A stretch of 64,000 nucleotides of DNA from Chloropicon primus (GCA_023205875.1 CP060756.1:992001-1056000); one strand, 5' to 3'; shown: positions 10,095 through 22,000, counted from the stretch's first letter. A program made the numbers and translations. Notes: generated from the letters alone by a model not told the origin.

Positions 10095-10834
10095 ATGGAG
10101 GTGGAGGTGGAGGAGACGACGGAGGACGTTGACGTGATATCGAGGATACATCATGAGGTGAGGGAGATAGAGAGAGCCTTTGCACTTTCTCTCTTCGACC
10201 AAAGGGCGGGCGCGATGGGAAGGAAAACAGACCACCTAGCCCAAGCGAGTGCTGGTGCTGGTGATGCAAGGGAAAACCCGAGAGAGACTGACTGACTGGC
10301 TCGAACTCGAACCTTCTTCTGTCTTTGTGCCGGTTGCGCTTCGTCCCCAAGGTGGCGAGCTTGAGCCACATGTACTATAACTTCACAGGCGGACTGCAGG
10401 AGCTGGCGCCACCGGTAAGCGCGCAATCGGGTTTTCTTCGAAGATGGCCCAGCTAACACGCCGCTCTTCTCTGTCTTTCTCTCTCACAACGCCCCCCCTT
10501 TGTCAAGATGAGCGTGAGGGGCGAAGCGGTCAAGGTCGAGAGCGACACTTCTGTCGAGTACAACGCCCAGGAGCTTGCGACCCAGATCGTCGACGCTCAC
10601 AAGAAGATCGACAAGCTCATCGACCGGCTGGAGGAGGCGGGTGCCTCCGAGGAGGAGGACGTCCGGTCCCTCGTGGACCTTCAGGAGCGGCACGAGAGGA
10701 TGAAGGAGGCCTACAGCAAGGACGTCGAGCAGGGCGATCAAGTGTTTGACGCCATCCAGGACTGCTATTCGCTTCTGGCGGAGTACCAGCTGAAGCACGG
10801 CAAGTTCGACCCCGGCCCCTCGTCGTCGTCGTAG
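10095..10834 (+). CDS. MED21: Mediator subunit 21 (MED21/SRB7), three exons
   Basis: MED21 forms a hinge with MED7 in the Mediator middle module and relays regulators to RNA polymerase II. Exons 10095-10157, 10352-10414 and 10508-10834 join in phase 0 to give 150 residues. The first two are only 63 bases each. The family signature is split over the joins: an N-terminal DVISRIHHE helix (compare DIISQLQEQ in plants), then SHMYYNFTGGLQELAPP in exon 2, which parallels the FNAFGTLQRDAPP motif of plant MED21. The third exon holds the AQELATQIVDAHKKIDKLI coiled coil and a C-terminal helix. Donors are GTGAGG and GTAAGC, acceptors AAG and AAG. Without the splice the motif is invisible, which supports the model. 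Convergent with the M23 peptidase gene. Confidence 0.9.
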
Positions 10835-10936
10835 AGGACCTCCTCGTGGGGTGCGGGGACAATCTTCGCCTCGGGAAAATGAAGAATGGCGATTTGTTTT
10901 ACACGCGCGCGCACGTTGCCGTGGCTGTTTCTTTTT

Positions 10937-10941
10937 TGTAA
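10937..10941 (+). terminator. TGTAA poly(A) signal of MED21
   Basis: TGTAA after a T run about 100 bases past the MED21 stop, close to the stop of the convergent peptidase gene. Confidence 0.45.
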
Positions 10942-10964
10942 TTGTACAAGCGTGCCGGAATAGC

Positions 10965-11783
10965 CTACTCCGGCAGCGTTCTCCTCGAGCTGAAGAAGAC
11001 GAACGAGGCGGGGTTCTGAGGAGCGTCCTTTGGGTCCCTGATCTCAAAGTGGAGGTGGGGGCCCGAGGACCTCCCCGTGGAGCCGACGCAGGCGACCACG
11101 TCCTTGGCCTTGACGAACTCCCCGATCTTCCTGTAGTTCCTCTGCGTGTGGGCGTAGAGCGTGCGCCAACCGTCCTCGTGCTCGATCTCCATGAAGTTCC
11201 CGTACCCCGGCTCGAAGCCCGCGACGACGACCCTTCCGTCCGCGGCCGCCCTGATCGGTGTCCCTTCCTCCGCGGCCAAGTCCACCCCGTTGTGGTGGCT
11301 CTCGCCCCTCTGGCCGTACCTACTCGATACGAAGTAGCTCGAGTCGTCCAGAGGCCTCGCGAACCGTGGGGAGTCTGACCTCTTGACGAGCGGGGGGCGG
11401 TCCGAGCCGAGCACCGCGCGCCGCAAGGGCCGCGGCAGCCGGCTCAGCACCCCAGAGCTCTCAAAGATGACCTCCTGCCTCAGGTCCTCAAACCGCTGCG
11501 GAACATCCAGGAGCTGGCTCCTGGGGCGGAGGGCGGTGGTCGGCACGCCCTTGGCCGCGAGCCTCCGGAAGGGCGCGCTCAGCAGCAGCGCGAGGGAGTC
11601 CCTCGGCACGCCCTTGGCCGGCCCGGTCGCCCTCCCGAGCGCGCGCCGGAAGGCCTCCTCCAGCCCCCCGCTCCCCAGCAGGCTCTGCAACGAAGCCCTC
11701 CCCTGGACACTTCTCGTCAGCGACACGGAGAGAGAGGAAACCTGCGCGCGGGGAAACCTCTCCCGGTCCCCGCGGGTCGCCAT
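10965..11783 (-). CDS. M23 (LytM/lysostaphin-type) metallopeptidase, probably plastid-targeted
   Basis: A 272-residue protein whose C-terminal half is an M23 peptidase domain. The zinc and catalytic residues are all present: HxxxD (H164 and D168, in HNGVDLA), a histidine in LYAHTQ (H212), and HLH (H243 and H245, in GPHLHFEI). In bacteria these enzymes cut peptidoglycan cross-links; in some algae and basal plants a DipM-type relative is linked to plastid division. The first 160 residues are Arg/Ser/Leu-rich with no acidic start, like a transit peptide plus linker, but targeting is inferred. The start at 11783 is the first ATG; upstream in-frame codons lack a methionine. No intron and host-like base composition, so it is not obvious contamination. 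Confidence 0.87.
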   Translation of the reverse strand: MATRGDRERFPRAQVSSLSVSLTRSVQGRASLQSLLGSGGLEEAFRRALGRATGPAKGVPRDSLALLLSAPFRRLAAKGVPTTALRPRSQLLDVPQRFEDLRQEVIFESSGVLSRLPRPLRRAVLGSDRPPLVKRSDSPRFARPLDDSSYFVSSRYGQRGESHHNGVDLAAEEGTPIRAAADGRVVVAGFEPGYGNFMEIEHEDGWRTLYAHTQRNYRKIGEFVKAKDVVACVGSTGRSSGPHLHFEIRDPKDAPQNPASFVFFSSRRTLPE

Positions 11784-12542
11784 GGCGTGGGCAAGAGCGG
11801 GCTTTACGCGTGCGACAACGACGGCAACGGCAACGGCAACGACTTGCAGCAGACTTCGAGGCACGCGACTTCGAGGCAACACTTTTTTGCCTCCCTGGAG
11901 CAAAGGCTCTAATAATTTGAAATCGTCTAATCTCACTTTCAAGACTAGGATAGGAGGCAAGGAGAGGTGGTTATGGGTACTTTGTTGATAGCTTGGATCA
12001 TCTTGGTTTGGTTCATGCTGACTTGATTAGGATAGGAGGAGGAAGGCAACTAACTTTTTTTTTGCTTTCTTCCTTCAATGCGGACGGATGCAGGCAATCT
12101 CTCAAAGTTCTCTTCTTCCTCCTCCTCCTCAAAGAAAAGAAGACTTCTCTTGTCTTGTCTTGTCTTGATGTGGGTGGCATGGCATGGAGAAAAAGCAACA
12201 CCAAAAGAGCAAAAGGAAAGCATGAATGAATGAATCATTACAGTTGCCCTTCTCTCTCTCTCTCTCTCCCTCCCTCTCTCTCCCTCTCTCTCCCTCTCTC
12301 TCTTGACCCTCGGGTCGGGAAGATATTTCGTCGGCCCCTTTTCTGCGTTTTTCTGCGTTTCCTCCTCTCCACTCGCTCCAAGCGTTTTCTACAGTCCGAA
12401 GGAGGGCAGAGCAGAGGGGGCGGAGCGAGCGCTGGGAAGGAAAAAAAAGGGAAGGGAAGGGAAGCGATCGATCGATCGGGAAGGGCTCGTGCTCGGGGCT
12501 TGGGTTGCTTTTGGAAGGAAGGGCTTGTGAGGGGAGGTCGCG
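11784..12542. other. Intergenic region between M23 peptidase and transhydrogenase
   Basis: About 760 bases between divergent starts. It includes an AT-richer part (11880-12240) and a CT microsatellite, with no supported gene. A GATCGATCGATCGG palindromic string lies about 70 bases before the transhydrogenase start. Confidence 0.6.
12250..12304. repeat. CT microsatellite upstream of NNT
   Basis: A CT dinucleotide tract interrupted by CCC, probably in the promoter or 5' leader of the transhydrogenase gene. Confidence 0.85.
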
Positions 12543-15500
12543 ATGGCGGGACCGAGCGTGATGGCCTTGGCCAGAGAGGTCGGAGGGTCGCTGCTGAGGG
12601 GGGGGAGAACCCAAGTCGTCCTTGGGTTGAACCTCTTGGCCAGGGCGAGGCCCACCGCCGCAAAGAGAGTCCTGTACTCGACCGAGACGACGGGAAAGGG
12701 GGTACCCTATGACAAGCTCACGATTGGTAAGTTTGGATCGAGGGGCGCGGGGCGCGGTCCCAGGGTCTCGGCGCGACGGGCGCGGCACGGGTTTTGGTGT
12801 CCATTCGTTGTCACGGCGTGGCGGAATGCGCGGGCTCCAGATCGATCGGGGCTCCAGCCCCCCAGGCCTCCCTCGCGACAACGAATGCGAAATGCGAACG
12901 GGAGCATGCTGACCCAACTCTTCTTCTCTGCCGGTTCTCCCGCTCCGACGCGCAGGTGTTCCCAAGGAGACCTTCGTGGGCGAGAAGCGCGTGGCCCTGG
13001 TGCCCGCGTCGGTCGCTGCACTGACCAAGGCCGGCTTCAAGGTTGCCGTCGAGAGCGAGGCCGGAGTGACGTCCAAGTTCACCAACGCGGAGTACGAGGC
13101 CAGCGGGGCCACGATCGTGAGCGGCAAGGACGCCTGGACCAAGGATATTGTCATCAAGGTCAGGGAGCCCTCCCTGGCGGAGGTTGACAACATGAAGGAC
13201 GGGGGAACCCTCATCGGTTACGTCAGGCCCGCGATCAACAAGGAGCTCGTGGACAAGCTCGTCGAGAAGAAGGGGACCACCCTGGCCCTGGACTGCATTC
13301 CTAGGGTGATCAGCAGGGCGCAGGCTTTCGACACCCTGAGTTCCATGGCGAACATCGCTGGATACCGTGCGATCATCGAGGCGTCCCACAACTTTGGGCG
13401 CTTCTTCGCCGGCCAGATCACCGCCGCGGGCCGCGTCCCTCCGGCCAAGGTGCTTGTCATCGGAGGCGGAGTGGCGGGACTTTCCGCCACGGGTCACGCG
13501 AAGAACCTCGGGGCCGTGGTGCGCGTCTTCGATACCAGAGAGGCCGTGAGGGAGCAGGCCAAGTCCATGGGAGCAGAGTTCCTGACCGTGGACATTGAGG
13601 AGTCCGGAGAGGGAGCTGGCGGGTACGCCAAGGAAATGTCCAAGGAGTTCATCGAGGCCGAGATGGCGCTCTTCGCCCAGCAGTGCAAGGAGGTCGATAT
13701 CATCGTCTCCACTGCTCTGATCCCTGGCAAGAAGGCTCCAGTCCTGATCACCAAGGAGATGGTCGAGTCCATGAAGCCTGGCTCCGTCATCGTGGACCTC
13801 GCCGCCGAGGCGGGAGGAAACTGCGAGACTACAGTGCCAGGAGAGGTCGTCGACCACCATGGCGTCAAGTGCGTGGGATACACGGATCTGCCTAGCAGGC
13901 TCGCGACCCAGTCCAGTACGCTCTTCTCCAACAACGTCACCAAGTTCTTGATGTCCGCCGGTCCGTTCTCGACTCAGGTCAAGGGCGAATACCTCGTTGA
14001 CCACAAGGACGATGCCGTCAGGGGCACCTTGGTCACCGAGAACGGCAAGCTGATGTGGCCTGCTCCACCTGTGGAGATTCCACCTCCTCCACCAAAGAAG
14101 GAGGTGGTGGTCGAGGAGAAGGAGGTCGACGTGTACGGCGAGACTTTCAGCAGCGCTCTTACCGCTACCGGAGGTTTGGCTGGACTCATGGCCCTTGGAA
14201 TGGCATCTCCTGGAGCTGCCTTCTCTTCCATGGTCACGAAGTTCGGTCTTTCGAGTGTGGCTGGATACCAGACGGTCTGGGGTGTCGTGCCTGCGTTGCA
14301 CAGTCCCCTTATGTCTGTCACCAACGCCATTTCCGGTCTCACTGCCGTCGGAGGTATGCTCTGCATGGGAGGCGGTCTCTTGCCTACCACAACGGCCACG
14401 GCTTTGGCCTCCTCGGCTGTCTTCGCATCTGCCGTGAACATCGGAGGTGGCTTCGCTGTCACGCAAAGGATGTTGGACATGTTCAAGAGGCCAGATGACC
14501 CACCTGAGTACAACTATTTATATCTGATGCCAGGAGCCGCAGTCATCGGTGCTTATGGCCTCGGAACTGCTGCTGGATACGGCGAGATGACTTCCATGGC
14601 GTACCTGTCCTCTTCCCTGTGCTGCATCGGTGCGATCGCAAGTCTTGCGACTCAGAGCACCGCCAGAATGGGAAACATGCTCGGAGTCGTTGGTGTGAGC
14701 TCTGGTATCGCTGCTGCGATTGGCGACATGGGCGCCACGCCTGCAGTGTACGGCCAGCTGGCTGGAGCCATGGCGCTGGGTGGAGGTGCAGGTGTTGCCC
14801 TTGCCAAGTCGATGAAGATCACCGACCTGCCTCAAATGGTTGCCGGATTCCACTCCCTGGTTGGGTTCGCCGCTACTGCTACTTCTGTGGCTAGTTACAT
14901 GCACCTTGCGGATCCAGCAAGCGGACTGGACCACGGAACTTTGGATAATGTGCACAAGACCGCAATTTATCTTGGCACCCTCATTGGCGCGGTCACTCTC
15001 ACTGGATCCGCTGTGGCTTTCGGAAAGCTCCACGGAATCATGAACAGCGCTGCCATGAACCTTCCTGGAAAGAACCTGATCAACATTGGCCTCATGGGTA
15101 CCAACCTCGCGGCTGGTGGCATTTTGATGACCACCGCTGACCCTGCCACGGGATTGGCTTGCCTCGGGGCCACCACCGTTGCCTCCAGTATCCTTGGAGC
15201 CCACATGACCAACTCCATCGGAGGAGCTGATATGCCTGTGGTCATCACTTTGCTCAACAGTTACAGTGGATACGCGTTGTGCGCGGAGGGATTCATGTTG
15301 AACAACGACTTGCTCACCACCGTTGGAGCCCTTATTGGTTCCTCTGGTGCTATTCTGTCTTACATTATGTGCAAGGCAATGAACCGGTCGCTCGCTAACG
15401 TGATTCTTGGAGGAATCGCCGAGTCCTCCAATGCGCAGAAGGTCGAGGGAGTCCACCAGGAGACCTCTGTGGCTGACGCTGCGGACCTCATGACCAGCGC

Positions 15501-15990
15501 GGAGAAGATGATCATTGTCCCTGGATACGGACTTGCCGTGGCTGGGGCACAGTACACTGTGGCTGACATGGTTCGCATGCTGAGAGAGAAGGGCGTGGAT
15601 GTCAAGTTCGGCATTCACCCCGTCGCTGGAAGGATGCCTGGTCAGCTGAACGTTCTCCTCGCCGAGGCTGGAGTCCCATACGACATTGTCTTCGAGATGG
15701 AGGAGATCAACGACGATTTCGAGGACACTGACGTGGTCCTCGTCATTGGCGCCAACGACACTGTCAACTCTGCTGCTCTTGAGGACCCAGGCTCGCCCAT
15801 TGCTGGCATGCCTGTGCTCGAGGTCTGGCACTCCACGAACGTTGTTGTCATGAAGCGTACCATGGGTACCGGCTATGCCGCGGTTGATAACCCTGTCTTC
15901 TATAAGGAGAACACCCAAATGCTTCTGGGAGATGCTAAGACCAGGTGCGCCGAGCTCACCCAGCAGGTGGCCGCCAACTACGCAAAGTAA
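12543..15990 (+). CDS. NNT: Proton-translocating NAD(P)+ transhydrogenase, fused alpha-beta form
   Basis: This enzyme couples proton flow across a membrane, usually the mitochondrial inner membrane, to hydride transfer from NADH to NADP+. Exons 12543-12726 and 12956-15990 join in phase 1, giving 1072 residues. Exon 1 supplies an Arg/Ala/Ser-rich targeting peptide ending in the conserved KLTIG, which continues as [16 protein letters not shown] in exon 2. Domain I (AlaDH/PNT N and C, with GGGVAGLSA nucleotide loop) is followed by a Pro-rich linker, about a dozen membrane segments (domain II), and the NADP-binding domain III ([33 protein letters not shown]). The alpha-then-beta order matches the animal and algal form. 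The codon use is strongly biased to C/G endings. Convergent with the Nudix gene. Confidence 0.96.
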
Positions 15991-16079
15991 AAACATTTAT
16001 AGGATTGAGAATATATTACCAACCATTCTTCTGTTGTCTATTTTGTTTCACGCCCACCCGCCCTGCTCGGACAGGCGCG

Positions 16080-16997
16080 TCACAGCAGCCTCCTCATGAA
16101 GCCGAGCCCACTCCTGAACGGCCGGAACAAGGACGTCAGCCTGTGATTCGCTCTCGCTCCCGCTGCTGCCGCTTTGTACACGGAGTGCTTCCCGTACTTT
16201 GAGTCCCCCTCGCTAGAGGTGGCTGTCAGACCAGACCTGAAGCCCCCGCTCCTGTACCTCTCTATAACTGGATTAATCTCCTCGCGGTACACTTTGCCTA
16301 TGGTGCCCTCGGACCAGCAGGGTTGAGTCAAGTAATCCTGGAACTTGATCCACTTGGCAGCCGTGAGCTCTGTCTTGTCTATCACGAGCTCCTGGTTCTC
16401 CGCATTGAGCTTGAGAGCGCAGACAAAGTAGAGATCGGAATTGGCGGTGGCACTTGGATACCGGTGCCTTATCAGCAAGCACTGGTCAAAAGACGTACGC
16501 AGGCCAGTCTCCTCAAACACTTCCCTCTCCGCTGCTGTGCAAATGCTTTCGCCCGGGTCTGCGCTTCCTGTTACAATTTTCCAGACACCTTTCCCTCGGA
16601 GCGGTCCCAAGGCCTCCTGGACGCACAAAATCTCGTCCTCGCTGTTGAAGATCACCGCACCGACCCCAACTTGAGTAAAAGGTGCGCGGGGGATCATGCA
16701 GGGCGTCGTCGTAGGCAGCCACTTGATGAGGGCTGCCTGGCCGGGCTTCGCGTGGTGAAAGTCGAACCCCTGCCGCAGTGCCGTGGGAATCCAGGACGCC
16801 CTGGAATTCGGCACGAACAACCAGACCCCGGTTCGACCTTCCCTTGCCCAAACGGCCAGAGATTCCTTGAGAGCCCCCTCGAAATCCTCCGCCTCGCCCA
16901 GTGCTGCCACTTGCACCTTGACTCCGTTGAAGACATCGACGTCGCAGTCCAGGGGCGCCTCGCTCGCTGGAAAGGCCATCTCGTCCGTATCGATCAC
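16080..16997 (-). CDS. Nudix hydrolase, NUDT6/plant NUDT2-8 type
   Basis: A 305-residue protein with a full Nudix box at about residues 144-166: glycine, then five residues to GE, the AEREV core, and FEETGL at its end, matching Gx5Ex7REUxEExGU. These enzymes hydrolyse nucleoside diphosphates linked to another group. The N-terminal 95 residues match the pre-Nudix domain of the NUDT6/plant NUDT family (WLFVPNSRASWIPTALRQGF and FHHAKPGQAALIKWL). The C-terminal 60 residues are basic and less conserved. Plant relatives act on ADP-ribose or NADH, but the substrate cannot be read from sequence. A second in-frame ATG lies six codons inside. No intron. Its stop is 90 bp from the transhydrogenase stop. 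Confidence 0.88.
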   Translation of the reverse strand: MIDTDEMAFPASEAPLDCDVDVFNGVKVQVAALGEAEDFEGALKESLAVWAREGRTGVWLFVPNSRASWIPTALRQGFDFHHAKPGQAALIKWLPTTTPCMIPRAPFTQVGVGAVIFNSEDEILCVQEALGPLRGKGVWKIVTGSADPGESICTAAEREVFEETGLRTSFDQCLLIRHRYPSATANSDLYFVCALKLNAENQELVIDKTELTAAKWIKFQDYLTQPCWSEGTIGKVYREEINPVIERYRSGGFRSGLTATSSEGDSKYGKHSVYKAAAAGARANHRLTSLFRPFRSGLGFMRRLL

Positions 16998-17237
16998 CCT
17001 GTCGATTTTCCCAGACTCCGCACCCTCGCCTCCCTCTCTCCCTCTCTCGCCTCCCTCTCTCTGTGTCCGGGGCCTGCAGCACTTGAGAATTGCTCGCTCC
17101 AGGAGCCCTAGTGCACTGAGTAGGCGGGGTGGTTGGAGGGACTTGATAAGGGGGGGGGCGGGGATGAGTATCGTGTCGCCTTAGCTAGTGTACAATGAAT
17201 TACTTTCCGATTTCGGGCGGCAAGGTCTTACTTCGTT

Positions 17238-18695
17238 TCAGTTGATGAAGAGGAGGGTGACGTAGGTGAGTCCGCCCGCGCAGAGGGCCGAGACGGGCAC
17301 CGTTACGACCCAGGACGCTATGATTTTGTTGAGCATGCTCCATTTGACGTGCTTGGCCCCATTCTCGTACATCCCGATGAAAATGACGCTGCCCACCTGG
17401 CAGTGCGTGCTAGAGACGGGCATCCCGGTGCAGGAAGCCAGGACGACGCTCATAGTCGACCCGAGTTCGATCGAAAAACCTGTGGGAAAGTCGATCGCGG
17501 TGAGGTCCTTCCCGATGGTTTTGATGACGTGGTGGCCCGAAATGGAGAGTCCCAAGACGATTCCAGCCCCGCACAGCAACAGAACCCAAATCGTGGTGGT
17601 GATGGAGCACGGGTCCTGCCCCGCGTACAGACCGGCCACGGCGGCGAACGGACCGGCGGCATTGGCGACGTCATTTGCCCCGTGAGCAAAGCTCTTCAGC
17701 GTGGCCGTGAGAATCTGCAGGTACATGAAGACCATCTTTGCTCTCTCCAACTCCTCGGTGGCCCCGCCACTCAGCAGGTTCGCCTCCTCGCTTTGGGCTC
17801 CTGGCCCCGCTTTGGCGTCCGAGGCTCCCTCGACCTCACCGTTTTCCTCCTCCCCTTCGCCCTCTTCCAGCGACCCCTGCGCGCTCCCCACGCCCGATCC
17901 GCCGCCACTGTTCTCCACCCGCAGACCCTTCATCTCGATCGAGCTGGACTCGACGTGCCTCTTCACCCTGGACAGGAGCAGGAGCTGCACGAGGCCCCAC
18001 ACCGCGAGGCCCGAGCCGAGGGCGATCGAGGCCTGGACCCACAAGGCCAGGCTCGATTGCTGGTACAGGATGAGCATGGCAAGGACCGCGATCGTGGAGC
18101 CCGACAGGACGGGCAAGGCGACGTAGGCCCGCCTCAATGGGGTGCGGGCTTCGAGCACCAGTCTCCTGATCCCAAATTGCAGAAGGACGGAGATGGCCCC
18201 GGCCAGGAGGGGGGAGACGAACCAGGACGCGACGATCTTCATCAGCCCGGGCCAGAGCCACTTGATGCAAAACACGTGGGTCGCGACCGCCGTCATGCCA
18301 AGGACCGCGCCCACGATTGTGTGGGTGGACGACACGGGCAGCCCGAACAGCGTCGCCGCGAGGAGGAAAGCCGATCCGCTGGCCAGAGCGTAAACCATCC
18401 CGATCTCGTACAACCCCCTCATAGCCTCACTCCCGTGGCAGTCCCAGCAATCCTCCCTCTCCAGGTAGCTGATATGCCTCGTCAGCGTGTCGGCGACGCC
18501 GGCACCCAGCGTCACCGCCCCCACCACCTCCATCACCGAGGCAATCACCACCGCAACTCGCATGGTAAGGGCCCCGCTCCCTATCGACGTGCCGAACGCA
18601 TTGCCCACGTCGTTCGCCCCCAATCCGTACGCGAACAGCGCAGCGAAGATGCAGCCGGCACTGAATACATAAGGACTGCTCGCGTTCATCACCAT
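17238..18695 (-). CDS. PiT-family phosphate transporter (sodium:phosphate symporter type)
   Basis: A 485-residue membrane protein of the inorganic phosphate transporter family. Both signature repeats are present: GANDVGNAFGTSIGSGALT near residue 26, and HGANDVANAAGPFAAV in the second half. There are about ten to twelve membrane segments, with a hydrophilic Gly/Glu/Ser-rich loop between the two halves, as in eukaryotic Pho-4/PiT proteins. It probably imports phosphate at the plasma membrane with Na+ or H+; the coupling ion is inference. The start at 18695 (MVMNASSPYVF) was chosen because upstream in-frame sequence lacks an ATG. No intron. Head to head with the transportin gene. Confidence 0.94.
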   Translation of the reverse strand: MVMNASSPYVFSAGCIFAALFAYGLGANDVGNAFGTSIGSGALTMRVAVVIASVMEVVGAVTLGAGVADTLTRHISYLEREDCWDCHGSEAMRGLYEIGMVYALASGSAFLLAATLFGLPVSSTHTIVGAVLGMTAVATHVFCIKWLWPGLMKIVASWFVSPLLAGAISVLLQFGIRRLVLEARTPLRRAYVALPVLSGSTIAVLAMLILYQQSSLALWVQASIALGSGLAVWGLVQLLLLSRVKRHVESSSIEMKGLRVENSGGGSGVGSAQGSLEEGEGEEENGEVEGASDAKAGPGAQSEEANLLSGGATEELERAKMVFMYLQILTATLKSFAHGANDVANAAGPFAAVAGLYAGQDPCSITTTIWVLLLCGAGIVLGLSISGHHVIKTIGKDLTAIDFPTGFSIELGSTMSVVLASCTGMPVSSTHCQVGSVIFIGMYENGAKHVKWSMLNKIIASWVVTVPVSALCAGGLTYVTLLFIN

Positions 18696-19031
18696 ATCAC
18701 CATCATCATCGTCGTAGGAAAGGATTAAGTTTCTAATCTCCCCGCTACCACGCCCGTCGGCATGCGTCCCTCTCGACCGCGCCCCGGAGGCGACCCTCAA
18801 CGAGACCGGACTCAGTTAGGGCCTCCACGCCTATCCTATGGAGAAGCCCCTCGCAGGAGTGAGACTCCAGCAGCTCAGTGACATAACGCCCACGCCCCAC
18901 GAAGACGAAGCGAAGCAGAACGAGAGAAGCCGAGGAGGGGCCTCGAAATTTTTTCCACTTTTGGTATTTGGTATTCATGAGTGTAAAAGGGTAACACCTC
19001 GGGTGAGCACAAGAGGGGCGATCATCTTGCC
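18696..19031. promoter_or_regulatory. Shared upstream region, PiT transporter and TNPO3-like gene
   Basis: 336 bp between divergent start codons. No recognisable control site was seen apart from general GA-rich sequence; it must hold promoters for both genes. Confidence 0.45.
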
Positions 19032-22000
19032 ATGGCCGGCGCCGGGGGTTCAGAGACCCTGTTGAGGGCGGTACACGAGCTGTACCACAACCCCGACAAG
19101 GAGGTGAGTCGTCCCTCTGGGATGTGGACCACCGCGAATGCGCAATGGACCTCACCGGGAAGCCAGTTTTGGGATGGCGTGGCGCGAGGACGTCCGCCCC
19201 ATCTCTCTCACTCTGCCTGTCTGTCTCTCTCGCCTGTCTCTCATGAGGGAGTTTCTCCTCCCGCACGGCCCTCCTCGGGCCAGGATTGCATTCGCTGACG
19301 CCGACGATGATCTCCTTTTCGTTTCGACGGGCCTCCTTGACTCGTGCAGGTGAAGAAGCGGGCGGAGCAGTGGTTTGGCGAGTTTCAGCGCTCCTTCGAG
19401 GCTTGGACGAGCTTGTTGGAGGTGCTGCAGAACTCGGGCTGCCCGACCGAAGCGAGGCACCTGTGCTCGATAGGATTGAAGAACAAGGTAAAGTACCGGG
19501 ATCGGACCGGCCCGCGAGCGCTCTCCCTTCGCCGCGGCCGCGGATCAACCCAACTAACAACCCAAACTCCCTCCGTCTCGATCTCAATGTGCGCGTTTGC
19601 GTGTGCAGTGCCTGCTCGACCTGGAGGGACTGCCGAAGGAGTCCGTGGACGTCCTCAGGGAATCGATAGTCTCGCTGCTCTTGGCGGCGGAGCCTCTCAA
19701 TGGGCCGATCAGGACGCAGCTGTGCCTGGCGTTCTCCGGGATAGCCGCCCACGTCCCGGGCCCGGACTGGAACGGGGTGGGCATGGTGCCGTGGGTCGAG
19801 CAGAGGCTGTCGGGGGGAGCGAAACCGTTGTCCGTGGTAAGAATGGTCGAAATCATGTGTATACTAGCCGAGGAGTACGGCAGCTACAAGCCGGCCGTGC
19901 ACCCGAATAGGAGGAGGCAATACTGCAAGGAGCTGGAGAGCTCCTCGGCGAAGGCCTTCCAGATGCTCACGTTCGCGGCGCAGGAGCAAGCGCTCCTGAA
20001 CGACGCAAAGCCCCTCAAGTGCTTGCTGCAGGCTTTTTCCTCGTGGCTGAACTTGGGGGGCCCGGAGAAGCTCAAGGCGAGCTGCGCCAACACGCCCCTC
20101 CAGTTGCACAACCACCCCCTCGTGGCCCTGTCGGTGAATTGCCTGCAGAGCCAAGACATGGAGGTGTTTGACATGGCGGTAGACGTGATGTGCACGCTCG
20201 TGAACTGCACGCTCTCGGAAAACGTAGAAGTCATCACGCCAGAGGCTGTAGAGTTAGTAAATATGTTGATGGGAAGCGCCCTCTCCCTCAGGCCCAGGCT
20301 CTTGCAGTACGTCTCCGACACAAAGGCTGGCAAGGACGTGATAGAGATGGAGGACATGGTGAAATCGATAGCAAAGTTCCTTGTCGAAATTTCGGAGGCG
20401 TACATCTTCTACATCGCCAAGGGCCAGTCCGATTTCCTCGTCATGGTCGAAGCCATGCTCGAAGTCGCGAGCCACCCGGACAACGAGGTGTCCTCCATGA
20501 CATTTGGGTTCTGGTACAGGTTGTCCAAAATACTGGTGATCGGGGTGGATCCCGACACGGAGATGAAGGTCTTGGGCGAGATGCGCCAGCCCCTGATAGA
20601 AATGTTCAATCCGGCCTTTTCCAAGCTGGTGGGTCACCTGATAGAGCACGTAGTCTTTGCGGATGACGTGGATTCCTGGTCGAAGGGCGACCACAAGGAC
20701 TTTAGAAAGGTCAGGTACACGATCTCGGACACCCTGACGGACGCAAATTTGATTCTTGGCCCAGACACGACTTTGAGCTTGATTTTGGAGCCTCTGCAAG
20801 TCCACCACTCGGAATGCAGCGCGGGAAAGTCGTTCGATTGGCGAATTGCGGAGGCAGCGTACTTCTGCTCCAAATCAATTTCCAGGAGCATGCCATTTGA
20901 CTCTGCCCTCGTGTACAACTTGCTCTGCGCGATCCCAACCCTGCCGCGCCAGCCTCAGCTCCTGTACACGTCCTGCTCGGTAGTTGGTTCGTTTTCAAGC
21001 TGGGTTGCGGGGGCAATGAAGAAGGGCAAGCTTCCCGATGCCTCGCTGCTCACCTCGCTGCTTTCCTTTAGTTCCGGGGCCTTGCAAGACAAGGATGCCA
21101 GCTCCGCAGCGGCAATAGCATTCAAGCACTTGTGCGACTCTTGCTGTGGGCTGCTGGGAGAATTCAGCGAGCAGCTGTTCTCGGTCTACAATGCAGTGAT
21201 CACGGGATCACCGGGGGCATTGGAGTCCGAGGACGTCATTGAGGTGCTGGAGGGCGTGATTTTTGTGGCCATGGCGATGGACGCGGACAAGAAACAAGCT
21301 GCGGTACAGGTGATTGTGCAACCGATATTGACGCCCCTGCAGGCAATGCTGGGCGGGTCGCCTGCTGGGAACGAGGTCCAGGCTCTGAGGCTGCTGGAGC
21401 AGCTGGAAACAGTTTACAAGAACGTCTCTGACAAGCAGCTAGTGATGCAGCTGTTGGACCACACCTCCTCGATTTTCGACAGGGCCCTTGAGGTGCTTGG
21501 CCCTCACGTGGAGTGCGCAGAGAAGGTGTGCAGTGCTCTCAAGTACGGCTTGAAGACTACGGGAACTTCCACGGCCCAGGAGCTGCTGCAGCACCTATTC
21601 ACGAACATCCCCCTGAGGTTCTCACGGTATTCCCACCCATGCTTGCTCTATCTCAGCAGCGAGCTCGTGAAAATCTTTGGGGGCCAAACGCAGTCCCACG
21701 GTTGGCTCCAAGCCCTTGTCTCGGGCCTTGTCGCAAAGTCGCACAACAAGCTGATGGAAATAAAAAACTTTGACAGCCGACCAGATATTGTGGATGACCT
21801 CTTCCTGCTGGCGGGCCGTGTGCTGACTTACGCGCCGGCGATTCTTTTTCTTGAGGGAGGCTTCCAGACCTTGCAGCTCTTGTTCAATTGCGCGGTTGCT
21901 GGAATGTATATCAACCACAGAGATGCCCTGCTGTCGATCTACGCGTTCTTTTACTTGCTGCTAGACACCAAGAATGAGTACTCTGCGAAAGCACTGGAAG

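Noticed and set aside
11784-11960. Upstream extension of the M23 peptidase by 59 residues
   Set aside because: It would need a TTG start, and the extra sequence has no conserved character.
12811-15996. Long minus-strand frames opposite the transhydrogenase gene
   Set aside because: Shadows of NNT; composition (His, Gly, Leu, Ser-rich) is that of a reverse-read biased gene.
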